Positions 32,965 through 40,428 of a stretch of 42,520 nt of DNA are shown here, one piece after another. The number at the start of each line of letters is the position of its first letter. Positions within the stretch are counted from its first letter, which is position 1. The notes beneath the pieces were generated by a model that saw only the letters and a list, made by a program, of their open reading frames with translations, did no database searches and was not told where the DNA came from. The position numbers and the translations under genes were made by a program. Source of the stretch: Clostridiales bacterium (lineage in GTDB: Bacteria > Bacillota > Clostridia > Oscillospirales > CAG-272); contig DUUJ01000018.1 of assembly GCA_012841635.1 (NCBI GenBank), positions 1-42,520 of the forward strand, read 5' to 3'.

Positions 32965-34578
32965 ATGTTCATAAATCTGTATGAAGAAATAATCGCATCA
33001 AAGCCGGACGATTTTTCAAGGCGCGCCGCCGCCTGCGCCCTGCGGCTCTGCCGCGGAAACCGTAAAGCCGATGTCGACGCGGTCTACGCGGCGGCTATGC
33101 TCAGCCGCCTGAATGACGAAGACATCGCGGAGATGCTGAAAAGAAACGAATGGTATGACGACAGGATAAAGAAAGTTTTAGACTGCCTTCATTGCCTTGA
33201 CGGTTTTCTTTATCCGCCGGAATATCCGGCCGATTCCGGCGATGAATCCGACAGCAGCGGCAGCCGGGAGCCGAACCGGGACGACGGCGAAACACAGGGA
33301 ACTTCGCAGGCGCATTTCTCCCTTGAAGCGAAGATACTCTGCGACGCCTTTTGCATCGCCGACAGCGGCATTATCAGCGCCGCCGAAAAACTCGGCGGTT
33401 TTACCGATATTCTCCCGAAAAAAGACGATAAAAAAGCCCGCGCGCTGACAAAACGCGGAGGCGCCGCCATTGCCGAAGCGAAGAAATCCGCCGATGAATG
33501 GCTGAGAGCGCTCGGCGCCGAAATCGACGGGCTTGAAGCGGAACACCGCCGGTTTTACAAAGAGCGGGTCTTCGAAGCGCCGCTGCACCACCGGCTCGGG
33601 CTCATCCGCCCCGGCGCCGGCTTTAAGATGGACGGGTATTTCGTCTGGTGCGCGTCGGTGATAAAACACAAAAACAAATATCACATGCTGGCGTCGCGCT
33701 GGAAATCGGGGCTCTCCTTTCCCGAGGGGTATATGGTCGGCTCCGAGATTGTCCACGCGGTGTCGGACGACCCTTTAGGTCCTTTTTCCTTTACCAACCG
33801 CGTCATTGCTCAGCGCCCCCGCGGCAGCTGGGACAGCCAGATGGCGCATAATCCGCGGATAATCCGCATCCGCGACCTTAAAGGGGAGCTGTTTTTGCTC
33901 TATTACATCGGCACGCCTTACAACGACGCAAATATGCGGCGGATAGGCGCCGCCTCCGCCAGAGCGCCGGAAGGTCCCTGGACGCGGCCGGACAAGCCTA
34001 TTGAATTGGGACTCGGCGGCTGCTTCTGCCCTTCTCCGATGCAGGACGACGACGGGTCTATCCTTATGGCGTTCGGTCACGGCGACTTTCGCATCGGCAT
34101 TGCCCGGGCAAGACGCTGGGACGGCGAATACGAGCTGCTTTCAAATGATATCCTGCCGGGGGTCGAAGCCGAAGACCCTTTCCTTTACAAATACGGCGGC
34201 AGATATTATATGATAGTTTCCGACACCGAGGGAAAACTGCTGGCGGAATTTAACTACAAAACCAACGCCGCCGTATCCGGAACTCATCGGGACGCCGGCG
34301 CCCGACAGAGCGCCGGCGCCCGAAAGGGCGCTATGCTCGTCTCCGACGACGGAATTGACTGGAAGCTTGACGAATATCCGAAAGTCTACGGAAACACGCT
34401 TATGTACAGCGATATGTCGGTCGGGCGGGCGGAACTGAAGATGCATCCTTTCCTGCTCTGCGAATCCGGCAGGCCGAAAGTTTTATACACCGCCGTATTG
34501 AAAGACGGCGGGACAGCAAGCATATCACAGCCGATAAACGATATCCCCCTCCCCGAATATCAGGAGAAACGCCGATGA
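32965..34578 (+). CDS. Degenerate HD-like domain fused to a GH43-like five-blade propeller
   Basis: 537 residues. Residues 1-145 follow the helical layout of HD phosphohydrolases (LYEEIIASKPDDF..., AAMLS where ALLHD is usual, VLDCLHC where VI..H is usual, EAKILCDAFCIADSG where EAKILYDAD.LDALG is usual), but every metal ligand is changed. An acidic/serine-rich insert lies at about 92-112. Residues about 215-530 match GH43-like propellers: DGYFVWCASVIK, MLASRWKSGL, SEIVHAVSDDPLGPF, SWDSQMAHNPRIIRI, YYIGTPYND, GPWTRPDKP and EDPFLYKYGGRYY. A short low-complexity piece is at about 435-455. It begins one base after the ATPase gene and ends overlapping the next by four. Family calls are by motif memory. 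Confidence 0.75.
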   Translation: MFINLYEEIIASKPDDFSRRAAACALRLCRGNRKADVDAVYAAAMLSRLNDEDIAEMLKRNEWYDDRIKKVLDCLHCLDGFLYPPEYPADSGDESDSSGSREPNRDDGETQGTSQAHFSLEAKILCDAFCIADSGIISAAEKLGGFTDILPKKDDKKARALTKRGGAAIAEAKKSADEWLRALGAEIDGLEAEHRRFYKERVFEAPLHHRLGLIRPGAGFKMDGYFVWCASVIKHKNKYHMLASRWKSGLSFPEGYMVGSEIVHAVSDDPLGPFSFTNRVIAQRPRGSWDSQMAHNPRIIRIRDLKGELFLLYYIGTPYNDANMRRIGAASARAPEGPWTRPDKPIELGLGGCFCPSPMQDDDGSILMAFGHGDFRIGIARARRWDGEYELLSNDILPGVEAEDPFLYKYGGRYYMIVSDTEGKLLAEFNYKTNAAVSGTHRDAGARQSAGARKGAMLVSDDGIDWKLDEYPKVYGNTLMYSDMSVGRAELKMHPFLLCESGRPKVLYTAVLKDGGTASISQPINDIPLPEYQEKRR

Positions 34579-34844
34579 ACAAAGAATCAGAAAGACTTGA
34601 CCGCTCACTTCCCCCGCCGGAAAGCAGGGGCGGCAGGATTTTCAGCGCTTACGGCTCGAGGATTTTTGATACCGATGAAGAGATACCGGATATGTTCGCG
34701 CTGTTTTCGAGAACCACCTTCGGCGAGCTTGAGAGCCTGCTGCTTCGCGCCGAATCCCGCGACTCAAAGGCGTTTTACCGGGCGCTGCTCAATCTGAAAC
34801 TCCAGATAGCTCAGGAGAAGGTTGTCGGAGAGGAGCTGCTCTGA
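34575..34844 (+). CDS. Small hypothetical protein preceding the zeta-like kinase (candidate antitoxin)
   Basis: 89 residues, mostly helical beyond residue 30 (EIPDMFALFSRTTF, ELESLLLRAESRD, KAFYRALLNLKLQIAQEK). No family recognised. It overlaps both neighbours (ATGA with the upstream stop, TGATG with the downstream start), so it is tightly coupled to the zeta-like kinase. In epsilon/zeta systems a small helical protein is encoded just ahead of the toxin, and this size and place fit an antitoxin or chaperone, but no sequence likeness to epsilon was recognised. Confidence 0.75.
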   Translation: MNKESERLDRSLPPPESRGGRIFSAYGSRIFDTDEEIPDMFALFSRTTFGELESLLLRAESRDSKAFYRALLNLKLQIAQEKVVGEELL

Positions 34845-35590
34845 TGGCGGAAGAAAGGGTTCCTCCCGTTTACACCCTCATCGCCGGCATAAACGGCGCC
34901 GGAAAGACTTCTCTCTATACGATTTTAAAAGAAGGCGCCGATCTCGGCGTCAGGATAAATACCGACGAAATGATAACCGGCGGCGGAGGCGACTGGCGAG
35001 ACAACCTGGAACAGCTCAAAGCCGGACGGCGGGCGGTGACGCTTATCAACGACTGTATCGACACCGGCGTTTCCTTCCATCAGGAGACCACTCTGCCCGG
35101 CCCGACGATACTAAAATACGTCCGCAAGGCAAAGGCAGTCGGATTTGAGATCCGGCTTTATTACGTCGGCGTCGACTCGCTCGACATCGCAATTGAAAGG
35201 GTAAGACGAAGAGTCGCCCGCGGCGGACACGGCGTTGACGAACGCATCATCTCAAAAAGATACAGAGCGCTGCCGGAAAACCTTTCCGCGCTGCTTCCTC
35301 TCTGCGACCTTGCGGTATTTTACGACAACACCTCCCGCTTTCGTCAGTTCGCCATGATAAGACACGGACGGCTCGTCGACTTCGACCGGGAGATACCCGG
35401 CTGGTTTTTCGGAATACACGGGATTCGCTTCTATGTATCCCCTCAGCTTCCCGAAAGCACCGCGCATGTCGCGTCTCAGTCGCTGCGCTTCGTTCCGGCA
35501 AACGCGGTTCCCGGCGGCACCGTAATCGCCCCGGACGCAAATCAAAGCGCCGGAATGCCGGAAATCAATTCATCCGAGGATGATATATAA
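34844..35590 (+). CDS. Zeta-toxin-like P-loop kinase
   Basis: 248 residues. Walker A GINGAGKTS (15-23), catalytic-base candidate Asp41 in INTDEM, Glu81 in FHQETTLPG, and RVRRRVARGGHGVDERIISKRY (about 118-139) match the zeta toxin/UDP-GlcNAc kinase family, whose members phosphorylate a cell-wall precursor or other small molecules. The C-terminal part (190-248) is an extra. Many Firmicutes chromosomal members are of unknown toxicity. It is coupled to the upstream 89-residue gene and directly followed (no gap) by a tRNA methyltransferase gene. Confidence 0.85.
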   Translation: MAEERVPPVYTLIAGINGAGKTSLYTILKEGADLGVRINTDEMITGGGGDWRDNLEQLKAGRRAVTLINDCIDTGVSFHQETTLPGPTILKYVRKAKAVGFEIRLYYVGVDSLDIAIERVRRRVARGGHGVDERIISKRYRALPENLSALLPLCDLAVFYDNTSRFRQFAMIRHGRLVDFDREIPGWFFGIHGIRFYVSPQLPESTAHVASQSLRFVPANAVPGGTVIAPDANQSAGMPEINSSEDDI

Positions 35591-36148
35591 ATGATAGATC
35601 TTTTGGAGCTGCACAAGCATTTCATCGCCCCGCACATCCGCCCCCATGCGGCGGCGATCGACTGCACGATGGGCAACGGCAACGACACCCTCGCCCTTTC
35701 GCGGATGCTGGGCGAAACCGGCCGGGTTTACGCCTTCGACATACAGGAGCAGGCGCTTGAAAACACAAAAAAACTGCTCGAAGCGGAAAACGCGCCGGAA
35801 AATTACATCCTTATACTCGACAGCCACGCGGAAATACTGCGATATATCCCGGAAAATGAAGACGTCTGCTGCGTCATGTTCAACTTGGGCTGGCTGCCCG
35901 GCGCCGATCATTCGACCTTTACCCTGCGCGAATCGACGATGAGGGCGGTTGACGGAGCCGTCCGGCTGCTCGCTCCCGACGGAATAATCCTTGTAGCCGT
36001 ATACCCCGGCCATCCGGAAGGAAAGCTGGAAGGGGAAATGCTTTACGAATACTTCAAAACCTTTGACCGCCGGCAATGGTGCGTCAGCCGGGTGCAGATA
36101 ATCAACTCCCCGACATCGCCCTATTTTTTCGCGGCGGAGAAGAAGTAA
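35591..36148 (+). CDS. mnmM: Class I SAM methyltransferase, MnmM/YtqB-like (tRNA wobble uridine)
   Basis: 185 residues. DCTMGNGNDTLALS (SAM motif I), FDIQEQAL (motif II acidic residue) and FNLGWLPGADHS (the YtqB/MnmM signature region) are clear, with VYPGHPEGKLEGE and the C-terminal INSPTSPYFFAAEKK typical. MnmM methylates nm5(s2)U34 to mnm5(s2)U34 in tRNAs in Gram-positive bacteria. It starts the base after the zeta-like stop codon and ends the gene train; a strong bidirectional terminator follows. Confidence 0.88.
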   Translation: MIDLLELHKHFIAPHIRPHAAAIDCTMGNGNDTLALSRMLGETGRVYAFDIQEQALENTKKLLEAENAPENYILILDSHAEILRYIPENEDVCCVMFNLGWLPGADHSTFTLRESTMRAVDGAVRLLAPDGIILVAVYPGHPEGKLEGEMLYEYFKTFDRRQWCVSRVQIINSPTSPYFFAAEKK

Positions 36149-36155
36149 AACAGAA

Positions 36156-36194
36156 ATGCCCACGCGCTGAAAAACCGCGCATGGGCATATTTTT
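36156..36194. terminator. Bidirectional terminator between mnmM and the histidine kinase gene
   Basis: ATGCCCA-c-GCG at 36156-36166 pairs with GCG-ca-TGGGCAT ending at 36188, followed by a T-run to 36194. A-rich flanks on the other side let it act on the minus strand too. It closes the long plus-strand gene train. Confidence 0.85.
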
Positions 36195-36209
36195 ACGTTT
36201 TGAGCAGGA

Positions 36210-38081
36210 TTAAACCACCGGAAACGACAGCAGCGCCTTGAACAAATCTCCGTCGATTTCTATCCGCAGGCTGCCGCCCATGAGTTCGGCGATACTTTTC
36301 GCTATCGAAAGCCCGAGGCCGTTGCCGTCGGTGTGTCTTGATTCGTCGCCGCGGGTAAAGCGCTCCATCAGCTCCTCCTCGGTCATGTCGAGAGGATCGC
36401 GGCTGGTATTCTTGAAGCTGAACAGCGCGAATCTGCCGACTTTCTCCAGCGTCAGATATACCCTCGTCCCTTCAAGGGCGTATTTTTCGATGTTGTTCAT
36501 CAGGTTGTCGAAGATGCGCATCATCCGCCGTCCGTCCGCCATAACGGTAAGCTTCTCATCCGGCATCCGGACGATAAGAGAGAGACCGGCGGCATCGAGC
36601 CGTTCCTGATATTCCCCCGCCGCCTGAGTTACGAAAGTCTCAGCGTCGCAGGGGGCTTTTATAATCTCAAGACTGCCGCTCTGCGCCTTCGACGCCTCGA
36701 CAAGGTCATCGATAAGCCGCTTCAATTTGTCCGACTGACGGCTGAGCACCTGCGAATATTCAATTATCTTTTCGTTTTCGGTTTTCTCTTTTGAGATAAG
36801 TTCCGTATAATTTATGATCGATGTCAGCGGGGTTTTGATGTCGTGCGAAACGTTGGTGATTAGTTCGGTTTTCATCCGTTCGCTTTTCATCCGCTCATCC
36901 ACCGCCGCAGAAATGGCGCCTGCGATGCCGTTGAGGTTTTCGCCGTGCTTTTTGAAATCAAGGAACATCCCTTTTGTATCGGTGAGGCAGCCGAGGTCGC
37001 CTTTTGCCAGCCGCTCGCCGCTCTTTTGCAGCCGCCGCATCAGCACTGCGACATATAGAATTGCCGGGAAGACGATAAGGCGGCTGAAAAACCAGAGCGC
37101 CGCAAGATTTGGGTATGAGTATACGCCGACATACAGCGCGAACAGCTCAGAAAGCCCGACGCCCAGAAGCAGGAGTATCGTCTTCCAGACAAGCGGCATC
37201 TCGCGCAGAAATCCGCCCAGAAACCTCAAAATTCTTAAAATAAGACTGCCAAAAGAGCAAAAGGTATTCTGGAGAAACCGGATCATCCCCCAGAATACGG
37301 TATTGGTAAACAGCGTCCCCTCTTTCAGCCGCGCCGCCGCCGACATGCAGGTACCGAGAAAGACGGCAATCTCAATTAAAGTGAATACGCCGAGGACGAT
37401 TAAAACGCCGTAATTTGTGCCGGAACCGAAGATTTCGACGGCGACGGCAAGATACACAAAATTCGGCAGCATCAATATATCGAACGGCAGTCGGTTAAGC
37501 GGTCCCATATGCAGCTCGTCGTCTTCCGGACGCCGCCCGGAAACGCTCATCAGCGCGACGAAGAGCAGCACAGCCGACACCGCTGCCGCGGGCGCGATAT
37601 AGAGCACCGCGTATCTCGCCCGATAGCAAATCCGGATTGCTTTGACGCCCAAAGAGATATCGTCCCGAACCGGAAGATCCTCTTTCAGAGAGATTTCGAG
37701 GGTGTATTTTGCCTTGCCTTCGCCGAAATATCTGTTTTGATCTTCGGTGAATTCGTATGACCGCGTGAAGCTGTCGGCGTGTTTCTCGGCGGAGGAGGAA
37801 AGAGTTTCCTTTTTTGTGTCGTTATCGGTCAGCCGCCAGCAAAAGTTTTCGTTGATGTCACTGTTGTCGCCGTTTAATGCGCGATTGAGAAAATAATCGG
37901 CCCTCGAATGCATCTGTCTTTCGATGTATATATCCGCCGAATACTGCTCGGTTTTGACATAAAGTCCGTAATCGTAAAAGAACGCCGCGGCAAGCGCCGA
38001 TCCCGCCGCCGCGATGATCGACAGCGCGCAGAGCAAAAAGAGCAGTGTTTTTCCGATAACGCTTCTTAAAAATCGTTTCAT
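36210..38081 (-). CDS. Multi-pass membrane sensor histidine kinase
   Basis: 623 residues. An N-terminal membrane segment (about 12-35), an extracellular region (about 36-155; YIERQMHSRADYFLNRAL), five or so further membrane segments (155-345), a linker, then a HisKA domain with the phospho-acceptor His413 (NVSHDIKTPLTS) and a HATPase domain (NLMNNIEKYA, DGNGLGLSIAKSIAELMGG). It starts two bases after the response regulator stop, so the two are co-translated. The multi-pass input type is shared with kinases that sense envelope stress or antimicrobial peptides, but the signal is not known. Confidence 0.92.
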   Translation of the reverse strand: MKRFLRSVIGKTLLFLLCALSIIAAAGSALAAAFFYDYGLYVKTEQYSADIYIERQMHSRADYFLNRALNGDNSDINENFCWRLTDNDTKKETLSSSAEKHADSFTRSYEFTEDQNRYFGEGKAKYTLEISLKEDLPVRDDISLGVKAIRICYRARYAVLYIAPAAAVSAVLLFVALMSVSGRRPEDDELHMGPLNRLPFDILMLPNFVYLAVAVEIFGSGTNYGVLIVLGVFTLIEIAVFLGTCMSAAARLKEGTLFTNTVFWGMIRFLQNTFCSFGSLILRILRFLGGFLREMPLVWKTILLLLGVGLSELFALYVGVYSYPNLAALWFFSRLIVFPAILYVAVLMRRLQKSGERLAKGDLGCLTDTKGMFLDFKKHGENLNGIAGAISAAVDERMKSERMKTELITNVSHDIKTPLTSIINYTELISKEKTENEKIIEYSQVLSRQSDKLKRLIDDLVEASKAQSGSLEIIKAPCDAETFVTQAAGEYQERLDAAGLSLIVRMPDEKLTVMADGRRMMRIFDNLMNNIEKYALEGTRVYLTLEKVGRFALFSFKNTSRDPLDMTEEELMERFTRGDESRHTDGNGLGLSIAKSIAELMGGSLRIEIDGDLFKALLSFPVV

Positions 38082-38083
38082 CT

Positions 38084-38776
38084 CTATTTCACCTTCTCCA
38101 TCTTATAGCCCTGACCGAAAATCACCTTGATATAGCGCGGGTCCGAGGGGTTTATCTCGATCTTTTCCCTTATATGCCGGATATGAACGGCGACGGTGCT
38201 TTCCGAACCCAGCGGCTTTTCCCGCCAGACGAGGGAATAAATCTCCTTCGGACTGAATACCTTTCCCGGATTGCGCATGAAAAGCCGGAGTATTTCGTAT
38301 TCCTTCGGCGTAAGCGCGGCTTCTTCTCCGTCGACGCTGACGGTTTTTGCCGCGTCGTCGAGTTCAAGCCCGCCGATTATAAGGGTTTCCCCGCCCGGCT
38401 CGCCGGAGCCTAACCTTATATACCGCCGCAGGGCGGATCTTACCCTCGCGCAGACTTCCGACGGGTTGAAGGGCTTGGTGATATAGTCGTCCGCGCCGCA
38501 GTCAAGGCCGAGAATCTTGTCCGAGTCTTCGCTTTTCGCGGTGAGCATTATAATGGGAACGTTCGAAAACTCGCGTATCTTCGCCATCGCGGCGATGCCG
38601 TCCATCCAGGGCATCATTATATCCATTAAAATTAGGTGCAGCTCCTCGCGGGAGGCGATATCCACCGCTTCAACTCCGTTTTCCGCCTCGAAAATGGCGT
38701 AATCGGGGTTTGAGAGGTAAATTTTCAGCGCCGACAGTATGTCGCGGTCGTCGTCGCAAATAAGTATGTTTGGCAT
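38084..38776 (-). CDS. OmpR/PhoB-family response regulator
   Basis: 230 residues. Receiver domain with the acidic pocket DDD (8-10), phospho-acceptor Asp52 (LILMDIMMPWMDG) and Lys in MLTAKSED, followed by a winged-helix DNA-binding domain (LTPKEYEILRLFMRNPGKVFS, VHIRHIREKIE, VIFGQGYKME). The ATG at 38776 was preferred over the one three codons earlier because AAAGG is then eight bases upstream and the opening becomes the usual MPNILICDDD. It ends in TAG, a genuine stop. It is divergent from the surface protein genes and probably acts on the shared spacer. Confidence 0.93.
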   Translation of the reverse strand: MPNILICDDDRDILSALKIYLSNPDYAIFEAENGVEAVDIASREELHLILMDIMMPWMDGIAAMAKIREFSNVPIIMLTAKSEDSDKILGLDCGADDYITKPFNPSEVCARVRSALRRYIRLGSGEPGGETLIIGGLELDDAAKTVSVDGEEAALTPKEYEILRLFMRNPGKVFSPKEIYSLVWREKPLGSESTVAVHIRHIREKIEINPSDPRYIKVIFGQGYKMEKVK

Positions 38777-38799
38777 GGCGTTCATCCTTTCCGTATAAT

Positions 38800-38828
38800 A
38801 TTATACCATATCGGCGATTAAGAGTAAA
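38800..38828 (-). promoter_or_regulatory. Promoter of the two-component operon
   Basis: On the minus strand TTTACT (38828-38823) and TATAAT (38805-38800) are 17 bases apart with TGG before the -10. The TTAAGA at 38818-38823 overlaps its -35. Confidence 0.8.
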
Positions 38829-38873
38829 CAGCGGCCGGGATTAAGATTTTCTTAAGAAAACAACAATTTAAGT
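38818..38873. promoter_or_regulatory. TTAAGA repeats between the divergent promoters, candidate response-regulator sites
   Basis: TTAAGA occurs at 38818-38823, 38841-38846 and 38852-38857, with TTAAGT at 38868-38873. The middle pair is a direct repeat with a five-base gap (11-bp period), the spacing seen for OmpR/PhoB-family dimers. It lies between the two-component promoter and that of the first surface gene. Confidence 0.55.
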
Positions 38874-38896
38874 CTTCATTTTTGTTAAAAACATCA

Positions 38897-38925
38897 TTGA
38901 CATACTTTAATTGCCGTGTTATAAT
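38897..38925 (+). promoter_or_regulatory. Promoter of the first surface protein gene
   Basis: TTGACA at 38897-38902 and TATAAT at 38920-38925 are 17 bases apart with TGT before the -10. Confidence 0.9.
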
Positions 38926-38984
38926 ACTATTATGTTGTAAACGCAACCAACAAGATAAACACTAAAGGAGGCATCTCAATTCTA

Positions 38985-40151
38985 ATGAAGAAACTCATTT
39001 CGATTTTCGCGGTCGCCGCGATGCTGCTCTGCGCATTCACCGCCGCAGCTTCGGCCGCGGAACTGCAGAACTACTGCAAAAAAGCGACGATACTTGAGGT
39101 ATCCGCCGCAGTTGACGCAAACCCCGCGACCAACGCCATCGACGGCAAGGGCGACACCTTCTGGGCTTCCGGAAAGGTAGACACCGCCAACATCGTAGTT
39201 GATCTCGGCAAGCCGATGCCGGTCGGATACATCCAGATCATCTGGGGCGACGATTACGCCGTCAGCTACGGCTTAGGCACATCTTCCAACGCCGAAGCGG
39301 TCGCCGGAACCGACGTGTATGAATCCAAAGGCGGCACCGACGAGATCACCCTCGACAGCATCACCACCATGCGCTGCCTCAACTTTGAGCTTTACAAGCC
39401 CTCCGGCTCAAACGGCTTTGCTATAAAAGAAATCGTTATCAGAAGAACCGCCGACGCGACCGAAGCGGCGGCTTCCGGTTACCCGAGCTCCGGCGTGACC
39501 CCGCCCGACGGCTCATTTATAATCAAAGGCGAGCTCATCGGTCTTGAGGAAGGCTGGGGCGGCAACGCCGACGCCGGCAGAGACGCTGCGTTTGACGGCG
39601 ACATCAACACCTACTTCGACCCGCTCGGCACCGGCGACGGCTACGCCGGCGTTGACGCAGGCGAACAGTATACCCTGACCTACATCGTCATTCATCCCCG
39701 CGACGGTCAGCTTCCCCGCTTCGACGGCGCTGAAATCAACGGCTCCAACGACGGCGAAAACTGGGAGCTTATCTGGATAAGCGAAGGAGAGGCTGAGGAA
39801 TGGACCTGGCAGGAAATTTCCGCCGACAAATTCAAGATTCAGAACCCGACTTTCCGCTACTTCCGCTATTTCAACGAATACACCCACGGCGACGTCGGTG
39901 AGGTTGAGCTTTACGGCGTTCCGGTTGACGGCACCGTCGACTGGCTCCCCGTTGAAGAAGAAATTATAATCGAAGAAGAGGCGCCGGCAGAAGCAGCGCC
40001 GGCAGAAGCAGCGCCGGCAGAAGCAGCGCCCGCGGCAGCGCCGGCTGCCCCCGCGGCTTCCCCGCAGACATCCGATGCCCTTTCGCTTGTCGTCGCGGCG
40101 GCCGTCATGGCGCTCGGTTCCGCAGTTATCGTCTCAAAGAAGAGAAAATAA
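38985..40151 (+). CDS. Secreted surface protein with two discoidin-like domains and a C-terminal sorting-like tail
   Basis: 388 residues. Signal peptide (about 1-25, ending AAASAA), a discoidin (F5/8 type C)-like domain (about 28-152; NPATNAIDGKGDTFWAS), a second related domain (about 165-320; AAFDGDINTYFDP, RFDGAEINGSNDGENWEL, VGEVELYG), an Ala/Pro/Glu linker and a tail PQTSD (from residue 360) plus hydrophobic segment plus SKKRK. Discoidin domains bind carbohydrate or other surface ligands. The tail resembles a sortase signal with TSD in place of TG. The second domain alone is repeated in the two genes downstream. Confidence 0.85.
   Translation: MKKLISIFAVAAMLLCAFTAAASAAELQNYCKKATILEVSAAVDANPATNAIDGKGDTFWASGKVDTANIVVDLGKPMPVGYIQIIWGDDYAVSYGLGTSSNAEAVAGTDVYESKGGTDEITLDSITTMRCLNFELYKPSGSNGFAIKEIVIRRTADATEAAASGYPSSGVTPPDGSFIIKGELIGLEEGWGGNADAGRDAAFDGDINTYFDPLGTGDGYAGVDAGEQYTLTYIVIHPRDGQLPRFDGAEINGSNDGENWELIWISEGEAEEWTWQEISADKFKIQNPTFRYFRYFNEYTHGDVGEVELYGVPVDGTVDWLPVEEEIIIEEEAPAEAAPAEAAPAEAAPAAAPAAPAASPQTSDALSLVVAAAVMALGSAVIVSKKRK
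39981..40025 (+). repeat. Three perfect 15-bp tandem repeats in the linker of the first surface gene
   Basis: The unit gcgccggcagaagca occurs three times without change and encodes APAEA repeated. It would let linker length vary by slippage. Confidence 0.9.
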
Positions 40152-40164
40152 GCTCATAACCGAT

Positions 40165-40206
40165 TCAACGAGCCTTAACTTGGTTTAAGGCTCGTTGAAT
40201 TTTTTT
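40165..40206 (+). terminator. Intrinsic terminator of the first surface gene
   Basis: TCAACGAGCCTTAA pairs with TTTAAGGCTCGTTGA around a short loop and is followed by AATTTTTTT. It is the strongest hairpin in this region. Confidence 0.9.
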
Positions 40207-40276
40207 CGTCAGGCTGCAAATTCAGACAATATTAATAATATACCGGGGTATTTTACAATTCCTCCGAATTTTAACG

Positions 40277-40305
40277 CAGAAAGTTTCGGCTTTCTGTGTT
40301 TTTTT
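40277..40305 (+). terminator. Second terminator before the second surface gene
   Basis: CAGAAAG (40277-40283) pairs with CTTTCTG (40290-40296), followed by TGTTTTTTT. The same type of hairpin ends the two following genes, so this spacer part belongs to the duplicated unit. The 70 bases between the two terminators hold nothing recognised. Confidence 0.75.
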
Positions 40306-40348
40306 GCAATTATCTTAAATTTTAAGTCAAATTAATGTAAATGTATTG

Positions 40349-40377
40349 TTGACATATTGATTTTAATATGATATAAT
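40349..40377 (+). promoter_or_regulatory. Promoter of the second surface protein gene
   Basis: TTGACA at 40349-40354 and TATAAT at 40372-40377 are 17 bases apart with TGA before the -10. CTTAAA lies 35 bases upstream of the -35. Confidence 0.9.
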
Positions 40378-40428
40378 TATGACAAGCTCAATAAACCGGG
40401 CGTTACATGTATAAGGAGAGAGGACACC

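Noticed and set aside
22061-36148. Genomic island or prophage inserted in the ribosome-maturation operon
   Set aside because: No integrase, transposase, repeats or tRNA end were seen, and base composition looks even through the region.
39981-40025. CRISPR-like short repeats
   Set aside because: The three 15-bp units are contiguous, without spacers, and encode the APAEA linker of the surface protein.
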